Shown here piece by piece: positions 46,199 through 56,378 of a stretch of 64,000 nucleotides of DNA (position 1 is the first letter of the stretch; each line of letters begins with the position of its first letter). The notes under the pieces were generated by a model. That model did not search any database. It saw only the letters and a list, made by a program, of their open reading frames with translations, and was not told the DNA's origin. The DNA lies in assembly GCF_026624755.1 (NCBI RefSeq), contig NZ_JAPMXC010000001.1:1460365-1524364 (forward strand), given 5' to 3'. This DNA comes from Robbsia betulipollinis. GTDB lineage: Bacteria > Pseudomonadota > Gammaproteobacteria > Burkholderiales > Burkholderiaceae. Both the position numbers and the translations under genes were made by a program.

Positions 46199-46993
46199 AT
46201 GCCGACGACGCATTCCCACGCCAACGACGGCGCCCTCGTCCTGCTCTCCGGCGGGCAGGACTCGGCCACCTGCGTGGCATGGGCGCTCGAGCGCTTCGGC
46301 CGGGTCGAGACGATCGGCTTCGACTACGGCCAGCGCCACCGGGTCGAGCTGATATGCCGGCTGGATTTTCGTGAGCGTCTGGCGCGGGAATTTCCGGTCT
46401 GGGGCGCGCGCCTGGGCGAGGATCATCTGGTCGATCTGTCGCTGCTGTCGCAGATCAGCGACACCGCGATGACGCAGGAGATCGCGATCCAGGCGCGCGA
46501 GGACGGCCTGCCGAACACCTTCGTACCCGGGCGCAACCTGCTGTTCATGACCGTGGCGGCGGCGCTCGCCTACCGGCGCGGGCTGCGCACGCTCGTCGGC
46601 GGCATGTGCGAGACCGATTTTTCCGGCTATCCGGACTGCCGCGACGACACGCTCAAGGCGCTGCAGGTGGCGCTGAATCTGGGCATGGACCGGCGCTTCA
46701 TCCTGGAGACGCCGCTGATGTGGATCGACAAGGCGGCCACGTGGCAGCTTGCCGAAACGCTGGGCGGGGTCGCGCTCGTCGATCTGGTGCGCGAGACGAC
46801 GCATACCTGCTATCTGGGCGACCGCAGCCAGCGGCACGACTGGGGCTATGGCTGCGGGTCCTGCCCGGCATGCGAACTGCGCGCGCGCGGGTACGCCGCG
46901 TACCGGGCGTCGCGCGGGGGGGAGAAAGAGCGGCAGAGCGAAGGGCAAGACAACGGACAAGGCAGCGACGCAGCGACGCGGGGGCGGGCATGA
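46199..46993 (+). CDS. queC: 7-cyano-7-deazaguanine synthase
   Basis: 264 residues from ATG 46199 (an in-frame ATG at 46184 is also possible). The PP-loop [16 protein letters not shown] (ATP binding) is followed by [30 protein letters not shown] and a C-terminal zinc site with CYLGD then [14 protein letters not shown]. QueC converts 7-carboxy-7-deazaguanine to preQ0 for queuosine in tRNA. It is the first of a tight que operon, its stop overlapping queE (ATGA). The last 25 residues are a hydrophilic Gly/Arg/Lys tail beyond the family end. Confidence 0.95.
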   Translation: MPTTHSHANDGALVLLSGGQDSATCVAWALERFGRVETIGFDYGQRHRVELICRLDFRERLAREFPVWGARLGEDHLVDLSLLSQISDTAMTQEIAIQAREDGLPNTFVPGRNLLFMTVAAALAYRRGLRTLVGGMCETDFSGYPDCRDDTLKALQVALNLGMDRRFILETPLMWIDKAATWQLAETLGGVALVDLVRETTHTCYLGDRSQRHDWGYGCGSCPACELRARGYAAYRASRGGEKERQSEGQDNGQGSDAATRGRA

Positions 46994-47622
46994 CGTATTC
47001 GGTCAAGGAAATCTTCTACACCCTGCAGGGCGAGGGTGCGAACGCGGGCCGCCCGGCGGTGTTCTGCCGGTTCTCGGGCTGCAATCTGTGGACGGGACGC
47101 GAGGCGGACCGGGCGAGCTCGGTCTGCCGCTTCTGCGACACCGATTTCGTCGGCACCGATGGCCTGAACGGCGCAAAATTCCGCACGCCCGCCGAACTGG
47201 CGGCGCAGATCGCCGCGCTCTGGCCGGCCGGCGAGCAGTATCGGTTCGTGGTCTGCACGGGCGGCGAGCCGCTGTTGCAACTCGACCGGCCGCTGATCGA
47301 CGCGCTGCACGCCGAGAATTTCGAGATCGCGATCGAGACCAACGGCACGCTGCCGGTGCCCGAGGGCATCGACTGGGTGTGCGTCAGCCCGAAGGCCGAC
47401 GCGACGCTGGTGGTCACCCAGGGCGACGAACTGAAAGTCGTGATGCCGCAGGAGCGCCAGCGCCTGGAGGCCTATGCGGCGCTCGCGTTCACCCACTTCC
47501 TGGTGCAGCCGATGGACGGACCGTCGCGCGACATCAATACGCGACTGGCGATCGACTGGTGCCAGCGGCATCCCCGCTGGCGCCTGTCGATGCAGACCCA
47601 CAAGTACCTGAATATCGCCTGA
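46990..47622 (+). CDS. queE: 7-carboxy-7-deazaguanine synthase
   Basis: 210 residues from ATG 46990, overlapping the queC stop by four bases. It is a radical-SAM enzyme, but its cluster motif is CX14CX2C ([20 protein letters not shown]), a known variant of the canonical CX3CX2C. The glycine-rich CTGGEPLLQ strand and [12 protein letters not shown] follow. It converts 6-carboxytetrahydropterin to CDG. Substrate is supplied by QueD and the product is used by QueC. Confidence 0.96.
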   Translation: MTYSVKEIFYTLQGEGANAGRPAVFCRFSGCNLWTGREADRASSVCRFCDTDFVGTDGLNGAKFRTPAELAAQIAALWPAGEQYRFVVCTGGEPLLQLDRPLIDALHAENFEIAIETNGTLPVPEGIDWVCVSPKADATLVVTQGDELKVVMPQERQRLEAYAALAFTHFLVQPMDGPSRDINTRLAIDWCQRHPRWRLSMQTHKYLNIA

Positions 47623-47656
47623 GCCCGCGGGCCGGCACGCCGATGAGACCAGCAAC

Positions 47657-48106
47657 ATGAGAATCACCCGCCGCCTCGAATTCGACGCGGGACACCGCAT
47701 CCCCGACCACCGCAGCCAGTGCCGCAATCTGCACGGGCACCGCTACGTGCTCGACATCACCCTGCAGGGCGCCACGGTCGACGAGGCCGGTTCGCCGGAA
47801 CGCGGCATGGTGATGGATTTCGCCGACATCAAGGCGTTGGCCAACACCCATCTGGTCGCGCTCTGGGATCACGCATTCCTGGTGTATGCCGGCGATACCG
47901 CCGTGGTGGATTTCCTGGCGACGCTCCCGGGTCACAAGACGGTCGTCATCGATCGCATCCCGACCGTGGAGAATCTCGTCGCGCTGGCGTTCGAGACACT
48001 GGCGCCGGTCTACGACGGGCATTATGGCCGGGACCTGCGGCTCGTGCAGGTGCGCCTCTACGAGACGCCGAACTGCTGGGCCGACGCCGGCCCCCTCTGC
48101 GGCTGA
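47657..48106 (+). CDS. queD: 6-carboxy-5,6,7,8-tetrahydropterin synthase
   Basis: 149 residues. Zinc ligands are in FDAGHRIPDH and LHGHRY (CRNLHGHRY with the catalytic Cys), and DHAFLV carries another conserved His. The C-terminal VRLYETPNCWA holds the Glu that binds the pterin. It makes carboxytetrahydropterin from dihydroneopterin triphosphate and supplies QueE. Third gene of the que operon, 34 bases after queE. Confidence 0.95.
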   Translation: MRITRRLEFDAGHRIPDHRSQCRNLHGHRYVLDITLQGATVDEAGSPERGMVMDFADIKALANTHLVALWDHAFLVYAGDTAVVDFLATLPGHKTVVIDRIPTVENLVALAFETLAPVYDGHYGRDLRLVQVRLYETPNCWADAGPLCG

Positions 48107-48175
48107 GACGCCTGCTTCACGGCCTGGCACGCGGGTTGCACGGTGTAGACCTCCACCCCGTTTCCGGAGACGATC

Positions 48176-48373
48176 ATGGCAGAACCCACCAAGCAGCCCG
48201 AACCGAAGGACACCAACCCGGAACGCACGTCGCTCGACGACGACAGCCGGCTGGACAAGGACCTCGAGGAAACCTTCCCGGCCAGCGACGCGCCGGCGAC
48301 CGGCGGCATCACGAAGATCGGTACCGACGGCGAAGAGAAGGGCACCCCGAAAGACACGACGACAGGCGTGTAA
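48176..48373 (+). CDS. Small acidic hydrophilic protein with an ETFPASDAPA motif
   Basis: 65 residues, no hydrophobic segment, no cysteine. The motif LEETFPASDAPA is shared by many small uncharacterised proteobacterial proteins. The start is supported by GGAG six bases upstream. It follows queD after 69 bases on the same strand and may be co-transcribed. The function is not known; the composition suggests an intrinsically disordered, stress-type protein. Confidence 0.75.
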   Translation: MAEPTKQPEPKDTNPERTSLDDDSRLDKDLEETFPASDAPATGGITKIGTDGEEKGTPKDTTTGV

Positions 48374-48470
48374 TATCGTCCATGTTGACACGTGCCGGCA
48401 TGCGGCCCGCCTTCGTGGGTGGGTTGCGCCGCCACGCCGTACAGTGCTTGCCCGAACGCCGAGGTCCGCG

Positions 48471-49175
48471 ATGAACACGACAGAACCCAATGCCCCGCGC
48501 AGGGAACAGGAAGAGCAGGCGCGGCAGAGCCCGATGAAGAAGCCGGAAACCGAAACCGCGAACGCGCACCCGGACGATATCGGCCGGGCGGCGCGTGACG
48601 ACGCGGGACACGGCACGCCGAGCCGCGAGTCCGTGGACGCCGGCGAGGCCTCCGGCCCCTACGGCCATGAGACCACCCACCCGCGCAATCGCGCCCAGTT
48701 GCCCGAGGACGTGCATCCGCGCGGCATCGACGTCGACAACGACGACGCCACCGACAGCACGGTCGACACCGACGGCAAGGACCGGGACGCGAAGCGTTTC
48801 GCCCGTCTGGACGATGCCGAGGTCGTCAGCAATGCCTCGCTGGAGAATGCGTCGCTGGGCGGGATCGCCGGCGCCGCGGGGGCTGTGCCGGGTGGCGCCA
48901 CGCTTGAAAACGCGACCGAGGCGCCTGTCACCGGCCTGGCCGGCATCGATAGCCGTCCTGGCGGCAATCGCCCGGCGGTGCTGGACGAGGCCGGTCAGAC
49001 CCCGGCGTACGCGAGCGTCGTGGAAGCGCCCGATACCGGCCTCTACGAAGCGGCAGGCGCGCCGCCCGCCGCCGAGGAAGCCGATGCGACCGTCCGGTTC
49101 GCCGAGCACGTGCCACCCAACCATGCGCGGGTGGGCCAGACCGTGCGGATCGCGCCGAAGAAACCGCGCGAATAG
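48471..49175 (+). CDS. Uncharacterised acidic disordered protein
   Basis: 234 residues from ATG 48471 (GAGG upstream). Rich in Ala, Gly, Asp, Glu, Pro, Thr, with few aromatics, no signal peptide and no membrane span. Internal near-repeats include NASLENASLGG and TLENATEAPVTG. It ends one base from the convergent rodA stop. I do not recognise a family. A plausible reading is a small Ala-rich stress or surface-type protein, but no function is claimed. Whether it is expressed is uncertain. Confidence 0.55.
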   Translation: MNTTEPNAPRREQEEQARQSPMKKPETETANAHPDDIGRAARDDAGHGTPSRESVDAGEASGPYGHETTHPRNRAQLPEDVHPRGIDVDNDDATDSTVDTDGKDRDAKRFARLDDAEVVSNASLENASLGGIAGAAGAVPGGATLENATEAPVTGLAGIDSRPGGNRPAVLDEAGQTPAYASVVEAPDTGLYEAAGAPPAAEEADATVRFAEHVPPNHARVGQTVRIAPKKPRE

Positions 49176-49176
49176 T

Positions 49177-50337
49177 TCAGGTCTGCAAGCTGCGCCGCTG
49201 GTTCGACACGCTCATGATCAGCCCCACGGCGATTCCCAGCGTGACGAGCGCGGTGCCGCCATAGCTCATGAAGGGCAGCGGCACGCCGACCACCGGCAGG
49301 ATGCCGCTCACCATGCCGATATTGACGAAGGCATAGGTGAAGAAGGTCATTGCCAGCGAGCCCGCGAGCAGGCGGCCGAACAAAGTCGTGCCGCGCGCGG
49401 CGACGATCAGCCCGCGCACGACCAGGGCCAGGTACATCGCCAGCAGCAGCAAGCCCCCCACGAGTCCGAATTCCTCCGAATACACCGCGAAGATGAAGTC
49501 GGTGTGTTTTTCCGGGATGAATTCCAGGTGGGCCTGCGTGCCCTGCAGCCACCCCTTGCCGTGCGGCCCGCCGGAGCCGATGGCGATGACCGCCTGAATC
49601 GTGTGGAAGCCCTTGCCGAGCGGATCCGAGGTGGGATCGAGCAGCGTGCACACCCGGTGCTTCTGGTAATCGTGCATCATCGGCCAGGTCACGTCCGGCT
49701 GACAGATCCTGTCCTCGCTGATCACGACGGCACCCACGCCGATGACGATCGTCAGCAGCACCGGCAGGATCAGCTTGAAGCTCAGGCCCGCGAAATACAC
49801 CACATAGAGGCCCGCGGCGAACACCAGCATCGCGGTGCCGAGATCCGGCTGTTTGGCGATCAGCGCGACCGGCAGGCCGACCAGCAGCAGGCCGACCAGA
49901 TGGTCGAACCAGCGGGTCGATCCCTCGCGTAACTGGTAGTACCAGGCCAGCATCATCGGCGTCGCGATCTTCATCAGCTCCGAGGGCTGGATGACCACGC
50001 CGACATTGAGCCAGCGGCGCGCGCCCTTGCGCGTGAGGCCGACCACGGCGACGGCGACCAGCAGCGCCATGCCGAAGGTATAGAGCGGCACCGAGAAGCG
50101 CATCAGCATCTGCGGCGGGACATGGGCGATCGCCCACATCAGCGCGAAGGTCAGCAACACGTTGCGCACCTGATCGGTCACGCGGGACGGCACGTCGATG
50201 CTGGCGCTGTAGAGCGTCACCAGGCCGGTACAGACCAGCAGGAAGACGAACAGGGCCAGCGGCTTGTCGAACGCGACGAGGGTGCGCAGCGCGCGTTCGA
50301 GCCAGGCGCGGACTTCGGGAGACATGGGCCGGTGCAT
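49177..50337 (-). CDS. rodA: Peptidoglycan glycosyltransferase RodA
   Basis: 386 residues with about ten transmembrane helices. SEDS-family landmarks are present: FVFLLVCTGLVTLYSAS, a long WLNVGVVIQPSELMKIATPM segment, LVFAAGLYVVYFAGLSFK, and a C-terminal MSYGGTALVTLGIAVGLIMS. It polymerises glycan strands in the elongasome with PBP2, encoded just upstream (42 bases). An alternative ATG at 50325 exists. It is the last gene of the mreBCD-mrdA-rodA group. Confidence 0.96.
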   Translation of the reverse strand: MHRPMSPEVRAWLERALRTLVAFDKPLALFVFLLVCTGLVTLYSASIDVPSRVTDQVRNVLLTFALMWAIAHVPPQMLMRFSVPLYTFGMALLVAVAVVGLTRKGARRWLNVGVVIQPSELMKIATPMMLAWYYQLREGSTRWFDHLVGLLLVGLPVALIAKQPDLGTAMLVFAAGLYVVYFAGLSFKLILPVLLTIVIGVGAVVISEDRICQPDVTWPMMHDYQKHRVCTLLDPTSDPLGKGFHTIQAVIAIGSGGPHGKGWLQGTQAHLEFIPEKHTDFIFAVYSEEFGLVGGLLLLAMYLALVVRGLIVAARGTTLFGRLLAGSLAMTFFTYAFVNIGMVSGILPVVGVPLPFMSYGGTALVTLGIAVGLIMSVSNQRRSLQT

Positions 50338-50379
50338 CCAAAGTGACGGGGGTGGGGAGAGAGGCGGCGCCAGCGCCGC

Positions 50380-52650
50380 CTAATCGGCCACGTCGTCGGG
50401 TTTCTCGGGCGCGGGCGCGGCGGGCGCAGCCGCAGGCGGCAGTGACGGAGTATCGGGCGCGCGGGGCGTACCCGGCGCGCCGTCGGACGTCGCACGATCG
50501 GATGCGGAGGTGTCATGACGCTGACGGCGCACGGCGCGGGTGCGCGCGGGTGCGGCGGACGCCGCGACGGCGCTGGCGGCACCGGCCGATGCGGGCGAGG
50601 CCGCCGACGCGCCGAGCTGGAAACTGCTCGACGCGGCGACGACCGACGCGGGCAGCGCCGCCGCCAGCGGCGACTGTTCCTGGCCGCCGATCACCGGCGC
50701 GGAAGCGCCCGCCGTCGCCGAGGCCGCGATCGCGACCGCCGCCGCTTCCGCGCCCGGCTTCTGCCGCTCCACCAGATAGTAATCCAGGACCCGGCGCGCG
50801 ATCGGGCCGGCGGTGGCCGCGCCCCAGCCGCCGTTCTCGACGATCAGCGCGACCGCGATCTGCGGATTGTCCGCCGGCGCGTAGGCCGTGAACAGCGCGT
50901 GGTCGCGCAGCCGCTCGGAGACCATGTGCGCGCGATACTTCGAATTCTGTCCCACCGTGAAGACCTGCGCGGTGCCGGTCTTGCCGGCGGCCTGGTAGGC
51001 GGCGTTCCTGAAGACGTCCTTCGCCGTACCCTCGTTGACGACGCCGACCAGCGCCTGCTTGACGGTATCGAGATTGGCTTGCGTGACGTCCAGCTGGTAA
51101 CTCGGCTTGGGCACCGTCAGGCGCTGGGCATGGCTGACCGGGTCCTCGATTTCCTTGACGAGGTGCGGCTTCATCACGGTGCCGTCGTTCGCGAGCGTGG
51201 CCATCGCGTGGGCGAGCTGCAGGATCGTGAACGAATTGTAGCCCTGGCCGATTCCCAGACTGACCGTCTCGCCGTCATACCAGCGCTGCTGCGCGGCCTT
51301 CTTGTAGGCGTGCATTTTCCAGTCGGTGGAAGGCAGGATGCCGGTGGCCTCGCCGATCACGTCGATGCCGGTTTTCTGGCCGAAACCCCAGGGCTTCATG
51401 AATTTCGCGATCGCGTTGACGCCGAGATCGTGCGCGAGCATGAAATAGTAGGTGTCGTTCGAGACCACCAGCGAACGACGCATGTCGACCCAGCCCTGGC
51501 CGGACGGCACGTCGTTGCGGAATTTGTGGCCTCCCAGCATGTAGAAGCCCGGGTCCTGGAAGCCCCAGCCGGGCGTGCGCTTGTGCAGCGTCAGCGCGGC
51601 GAGCGCCATGAAGGGCTTGTAGGTCGACCCCGGCGGGTAGGTGCCGCGTAGCGGCCGGTTCAGCAGCGGATGGTCCGGCGAGTTGTTGAGTTCGTCCCAG
51701 CTTGCCTGGTCGATGCCGTCGACGAAGATGTTCGGGTCGAAGCTGGGCGCGGAGACGAAGGCGAGGATGTCGCCGGTCTTCGGTTCGATCGCGACCAGTG
51801 CGCCGCGCCGTCCGGCGAATGCCTGCTCGGCGACCTGCTGCAGACCGATATCGATCGACAGCACCAGGTTGTTGCCGGCTTTCGCCGGGGTGCGGGAGAG
51901 CGTGCGCACGGGCCGCCCGCCCGCCGTCACCTCGACTTCCTCGAAGCCGGTGACGCCGTGCAGTTCGGTCTCGTAGCTCTGCTCGACGCCGATCTTGCCG
52001 ATGTAGTCGGTGCCGCGGTAGTTGTTCGCATCGAGCCGCGAATCGTAATGATCCGGGTCGTTCTCGTTGCTTTCGCTGGTCTGGTCGATGCGTTCCTGGT
52101 CGCGCTGCGAGATGCGGCCGATATAGCCGATCACGTGCGCGGCGGTGGCGCCCAGCGGGTACTGGCGGAACAACCGCGCGCGCACCTCGACGCCGGGGAA
52201 GCGAAAGCGCTGCGCGGTGAAGCGCGCGACTTCCGCATCGCTCAGACGGGTGAGGATCGGCAGGCTTTCGAAGTTCTTCGAATCGTCGAGCAGCTTGCGA
52301 AAGCGCCGCCGTTCGCGCTGTTCGATCGGCAGGATGCGGGCGAGGTCGTCGATCACGGCGTCGAGCGGACGGCCGAGCTTCGATGGGGTGATCTCCAGCG
52401 TATACGCCGAATAGTTCTTCGCCAGGATGACGCCGTTGCGGTCGGTGATGACGCCGCGGTTCGGAACGATCGGCGCGACCGAGATGCGGTTCTCGTTCGC
52501 CTGCAGCGCGTAGTGCGGATAGCGGATCACCTGCAGGTAGACGAAGCGCGCGACGATCAGGCCGAAGCAGATGAGCACAAAGAGCGCCGCCGCGCCGACG
52601 CGCAGACGGAAGCGCCGCAGATGGGCTTCGGAATTGTGGAATTCGGTCAT
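50380..52650 (-). CDS. mrdA: Penicillin-binding protein 2, with a long Ala/Pro-rich C-terminal tail
   Basis: 756 residues against about 630 in E. coli. One N-terminal membrane anchor (LRVGAAALFVLICFGLIVAR), then the dimerisation/pedestal region (PNRGVITDRNGVILA). The transpeptidase domain has all three motifs: SxxK in PPGSTYKPFMA, SxN in VVSNDTYYF and KTG in AAGKTGTAQV. About 120 residues after the usual end (from about 640) are Ala/Ser/Pro low complexity and periplasmic. It cross-links lateral-wall peptidoglycan with RodA. Confidence 0.96.
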   Translation of the reverse strand: MTEFHNSEAHLRRFRLRVGAAALFVLICFGLIVARFVYLQVIRYPHYALQANENRISVAPIVPNRGVITDRNGVILAKNYSAYTLEITPSKLGRPLDAVIDDLARILPIEQRERRRFRKLLDDSKNFESLPILTRLSDAEVARFTAQRFRFPGVEVRARLFRQYPLGATAAHVIGYIGRISQRDQERIDQTSESNENDPDHYDSRLDANNYRGTDYIGKIGVEQSYETELHGVTGFEEVEVTAGGRPVRTLSRTPAKAGNNLVLSIDIGLQQVAEQAFAGRRGALVAIEPKTGDILAFVSAPSFDPNIFVDGIDQASWDELNNSPDHPLLNRPLRGTYPPGSTYKPFMALAALTLHKRTPGWGFQDPGFYMLGGHKFRNDVPSGQGWVDMRRSLVVSNDTYYFMLAHDLGVNAIAKFMKPWGFGQKTGIDVIGEATGILPSTDWKMHAYKKAAQQRWYDGETVSLGIGQGYNSFTILQLAHAMATLANDGTVMKPHLVKEIEDPVSHAQRLTVPKPSYQLDVTQANLDTVKQALVGVVNEGTAKDVFRNAAYQAAGKTGTAQVFTVGQNSKYRAHMVSERLRDHALFTAYAPADNPQIAVALIVENGGWGAATAGPIARRVLDYYLVERQKPGAEAAAVAIAASATAGASAPVIGGQEQSPLAAALPASVVAASSSFQLGASAASPASAGAASAVAASAAPARTRAVRRQRHDTSASDRATSDGAPGTPRAPDTPSLPPAAAPAAPAPEKPDDVAD

Positions 52651-52665
52651 GCCGCCGGGGTCCGC

Positions 52666-53178
52666 CTAGATCGGTCGCGTGTCGTCGCGATCGACGGCGC
52701 GCTTCTGCGGGGCGATCAGCAAGGTGCTGACGATCGGCCAGATCAGCGCCTCGACGAAGCCGTCGATCAGATAGGCCCAGCCGGGAAAACGCCCGGTGAC
52801 GAGCACGCGAATCAGAAAGGGTACCAGTTCGGCGCCCACCAGCAGCGGCAGCAGATGCAGCGCCTGGAGCAGCCGCGGCAGCGGCAGCACGCGCCGGTGC
52901 AGCGTGATCGCGCCGAACGACAGCAGCGTGTAGGCAAGCGCGTGCTCGCCCAGCAGGCTCGCGTCCTGCACGTCCATGGCGATGCCGAGCAGGAAGGCGA
53001 CGCCGATGCCCACCCGGCGCGGCTGGTGGATGTTCCAGTACAGGAGGACCAGCGCCAGCACGTCCGGCACGCCGGGCAGCCGGCCCCACGGCAGCAGGTT
53101 CAGCAGCAGCGCGATCAGCAGGCTGACGATGATGAACCAGGGCCGGACCGGCTGGAGAATGTATTGCGGAGGATTCAT
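52666..53178 (-). CDS. mreD: Rod shape-determining protein MreD
   Basis: 170 residues with about five transmembrane helices: VRPWFIIVSLLIALLLNLLP, LALVLLYWNIHQPRRVGIGV, and a C-terminal PIVSTLLIAPQKRA. The length and pattern match MreD. The conserved WNIHQPRRVGIG loop is present. It is located 10 bases after mreC and 15 before mrdA, and belongs to the elongasome. Confidence 0.9.
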   Translation of the reverse strand: MNPPQYILQPVRPWFIIVSLLIALLLNLLPWGRLPGVPDVLALVLLYWNIHQPRRVGIGVAFLLGIAMDVQDASLLGEHALAYTLLSFGAITLHRRVLPLPRLLQALHLLPLLVGAELVPFLIRVLVTGRFPGWAYLIDGFVEALIWPIVSTLLIAPQKRAVDRDDTRPI

Positions 53179-53188
53179 CGCCGGCGGA

Positions 53189-54424
53189 TCAGTGAGGGGC
53201 CGCGCGTGGCGCTGGGTCGGTGGACGGCGCGGACGGCTTCGCCGGCGGCCTGGTGCCCGCGGCCGTGCCCGATGTCGGGTGCGAGGCGGGATGGGGTTCC
53301 GCGCGCGATGCCGTCGCCACCGACGCGGCGTGCCCGTCGGCGGCGTTGCGCCGCTGCGCGTGCGCGCGCCGGGCCTCGGCATTGCGCGCGCGCTGCACCG
53401 CCAGCACCTCGGACACCGCCAGCGCGCCGGACGCGCTCAGCGTGGCGGCTTCGGCCGCGGACGCCGCCGAGGCGCCGGCGACGCCCGCGCGGGTCACGTC
53501 CCGCGCATCCTTGCCGTTGCGGCCGCCCTTGCCCCCGTTGCGTGCGGGAGCGGCCTCGCTGGCCGGCTGCTCGGTGGGATTGGGCGGAATCGCCTCGACG
53601 TAATGCAGGACCAGCAACTGGCGCACGCCGCGAATCTGCGCGACCGGCGTCGCCACCACTTTCGCGAACGCGGAGTCCGATTGCCGTTCGATGCGCAGCA
53701 CGCGGGCGACCGGCAGCCCCGACGGGTAGACGCCGTCGAGGCCGCTGGTCACCAGTTCGTCGCCCGGCTTGATGTCGGCGCCCGTCGGCACGAAGCGCAG
53801 GTCGAGCAGGTCGCCGTTGGCCGTGCCGTACACCACGCTGCGCACGCCCGTGCGCACGATCTGCACCGGCACCGCCTGATCCCGGTCGGTCAGCAGCGTG
53901 ACTTCGGACTGCAGCGGGTAGACGCGGCTGACCTGGCCGATCAGGCCGTTCTCGTTGATGACCGGCGACCCGGCATTGACCCCCGACTGCAGGCCATGGT
54001 CGATGATCACCTTCTGCGTGAACGGGTCGCGCGTGTCGTACTGGATTTCCGCCGGGATCGGCTTGATGGGCGAGCGCTGCGCGAGTTCCAGCAGCGCGCG
54101 CAGATGCACGTTCTCGACCGTGAGTTCGGCCGCCCGCGCCGCGCTCAGGCCCAGTTCGAGGTTGCGTTTCTGCAGCGCGGCATTCTGCGCGCGCAACTGC
54201 GTGCCCGAAACGAAGAAGTCGAGCGTGCCGAGCGCCAGGTCGCGCGGCACCAGCGCCGCCCGTTGCAGCGGGTAGAGGACCGTGCCCACGACCTGACGCA
54301 CCACTTTCAGCGTGTGAAAGTGCGCGTCGGTGATCAGCAGACCGAGCGCGAGCATGACGAAAACGGCCAGTCGCACGAGGGCGGGGGGGCCCTGCTTGAA
54401 CAGCGGCGGAGGACTGTAATCCAT
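53189..54424 (-). CDS. mreC: Rod shape-determining protein MreC with an Ala-rich tail
   Basis: 411 residues from ATG 54424 (a TTG at 54433 is the longest alternative). One transmembrane helix (LVRLAVFVMLALGLLITDA), then a coiled coil (about 65-110, LRAQNAALQKRNLELGLSAA) and a beta-barrel core with VNAGSPVINENGLIGQV, VQIVRTGVRSVVYGTANGDL and IKPGDELVTSGLDGVYPSGL. The last ~110 residues are Ala/Arg/Pro low complexity. MreC links MreB to PBP2 across the inner membrane. It lies 80 bases after mreB. Confidence 0.95.
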   Translation of the reverse strand: MDYSPPPLFKQGPPALVRLAVFVMLALGLLITDAHFHTLKVVRQVVGTVLYPLQRAALVPRDLALGTLDFFVSGTQLRAQNAALQKRNLELGLSAARAAELTVENVHLRALLELAQRSPIKPIPAEIQYDTRDPFTQKVIIDHGLQSGVNAGSPVINENGLIGQVSRVYPLQSEVTLLTDRDQAVPVQIVRTGVRSVVYGTANGDLLDLRFVPTGADIKPGDELVTSGLDGVYPSGLPVARVLRIERQSDSAFAKVVATPVAQIRGVRQLLVLHYVEAIPPNPTEQPASEAAPARNGGKGGRNGKDARDVTRAGVAGASAASAAEAATLSASGALAVSEVLAVQRARNAEARRAHAQRRNAADGHAASVATASRAEPHPASHPTSGTAAGTRPPAKPSAPSTDPAPRAAPH

Positions 54425-54503
54425 GTGAGCCAATTACCTGCGAACAAGCGGCGGGCATGACGCCGGGCCGCCTTGCCACCGGACGGCGGCGCGCATCCTC
54501 GAT

Positions 54504-55547
<1,044 letters not shown>

Positions 55548-56004
55548 TCAGGATCCTGTCGCTGGGGGCCACGTTGTTTTTCACGCGGCAGCGAAAAAAT
55601 AACAGCTTCGCACGCGGCGCCGGGTCCTGGGACCAGGAGGGCGCCGGCGCAAACGCGCCGGCGCGAATGTCCGCGTGCCAAGCTGCCTGGAGAAATTTGC
55701 AGGCCTTCCGACCGGTGGAACCCGCTACGCAATCCGCGGTGGGTTCCCGCCTTGCCTCGCCTGAAACAGGCCGTACGGCAGCGGATGGGCGAAAGGCGGA
55801 CAACCCGATTGGGTCGAGTGCGTAATGATACCTTATAATTCAACGATGCCTGCACGAAAAACGGGCCGTCGGCGAGCGGCCGGCAGGGCCGGCCGAGGCC
55901 GGCCCGGGACAGCGCGCGCGTCCGCTGCGCCGTACTTCCGCGCTTGCGCGCGGCGCGTTCCGCCTTCGTCGGCGCGATATCATCATAACGATCTTCCGGT
56001 ACCC
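55548..56004. promoter_or_regulatory. Divergent regulatory region between mreB and gatC
   Basis: 457 bases with no supported gene. A perfect inverted repeat of GCGCCGGCGC around AAAC (55641-55664) lies upstream of mreB. On the plus side TATAAT (55834-55839) with TTGGGT 19 bases ahead is a candidate gatC promoter, with a 160-base GC-rich leader (55845-56004) that can form hairpins. An in-frame ORF extension of gatC upstream to 55825 is judged non-coding. Confidence 0.45.
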
Positions 56005-56304
56005 ATGGCTCTTACCCTGACTGACGTGAAGCGCATCGAGCACCTTGCGCGACTGGAACTCGGCGAGGCCGACGCGCGGCGCGCGCTCGACCAGCTCAAT
56101 CAACTCTTCGATCTCGTCGAACGCATGCAGGCGGTCGACACGACCGGCGTCGCGCCGCTCGCGCACCCGATCGAAGCGATACAGGATATCGCGCTGCGTC
56201 TGCGCGCCGATGTCGTCACCGAATCGATCGACCGCGCGGCGAACCAGCGCAGCGCGCCGGCGACCGAGGACGGTCTGTACCTGGTGCCGCGCGTCATCGA
56301 GTAA
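56005..56304 (+). CDS. gatC: Aspartyl/glutamyl-tRNA amidotransferase subunit C
   Basis: 99 residues from ATG 56005. The opening [19 protein letters not shown] and the helix [20 protein letters not shown], then [10 protein letters not shown] and the end [20 protein letters not shown] match GatC. It stabilises GatA and holds GatAB together. First gene of gatCAB, 74 bases before gatA. Confidence 0.95.
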   Translation: MALTLTDVKRIEHLARLELGEADARRALDQLNQLFDLVERMQAVDTTGVAPLAHPIEAIQDIALRLRADVVTESIDRAANQRSAPATEDGLYLVPRVIE

Positions 56305-56378
56305 GCGGCGCGCGCCGGCCGCCGGCCCGCCCGCATCGTCCGCTTCCGCCCCCATTCGTCCCACTCCAGGACCCCCTG

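Noticed and set aside
55825-56004. N-terminal extension of gatC to 159 residues
   Set aside because: Extra residues are Arg/Ala-rich without similarity to GatC, and the usual start MALTLTDV is at 56005.
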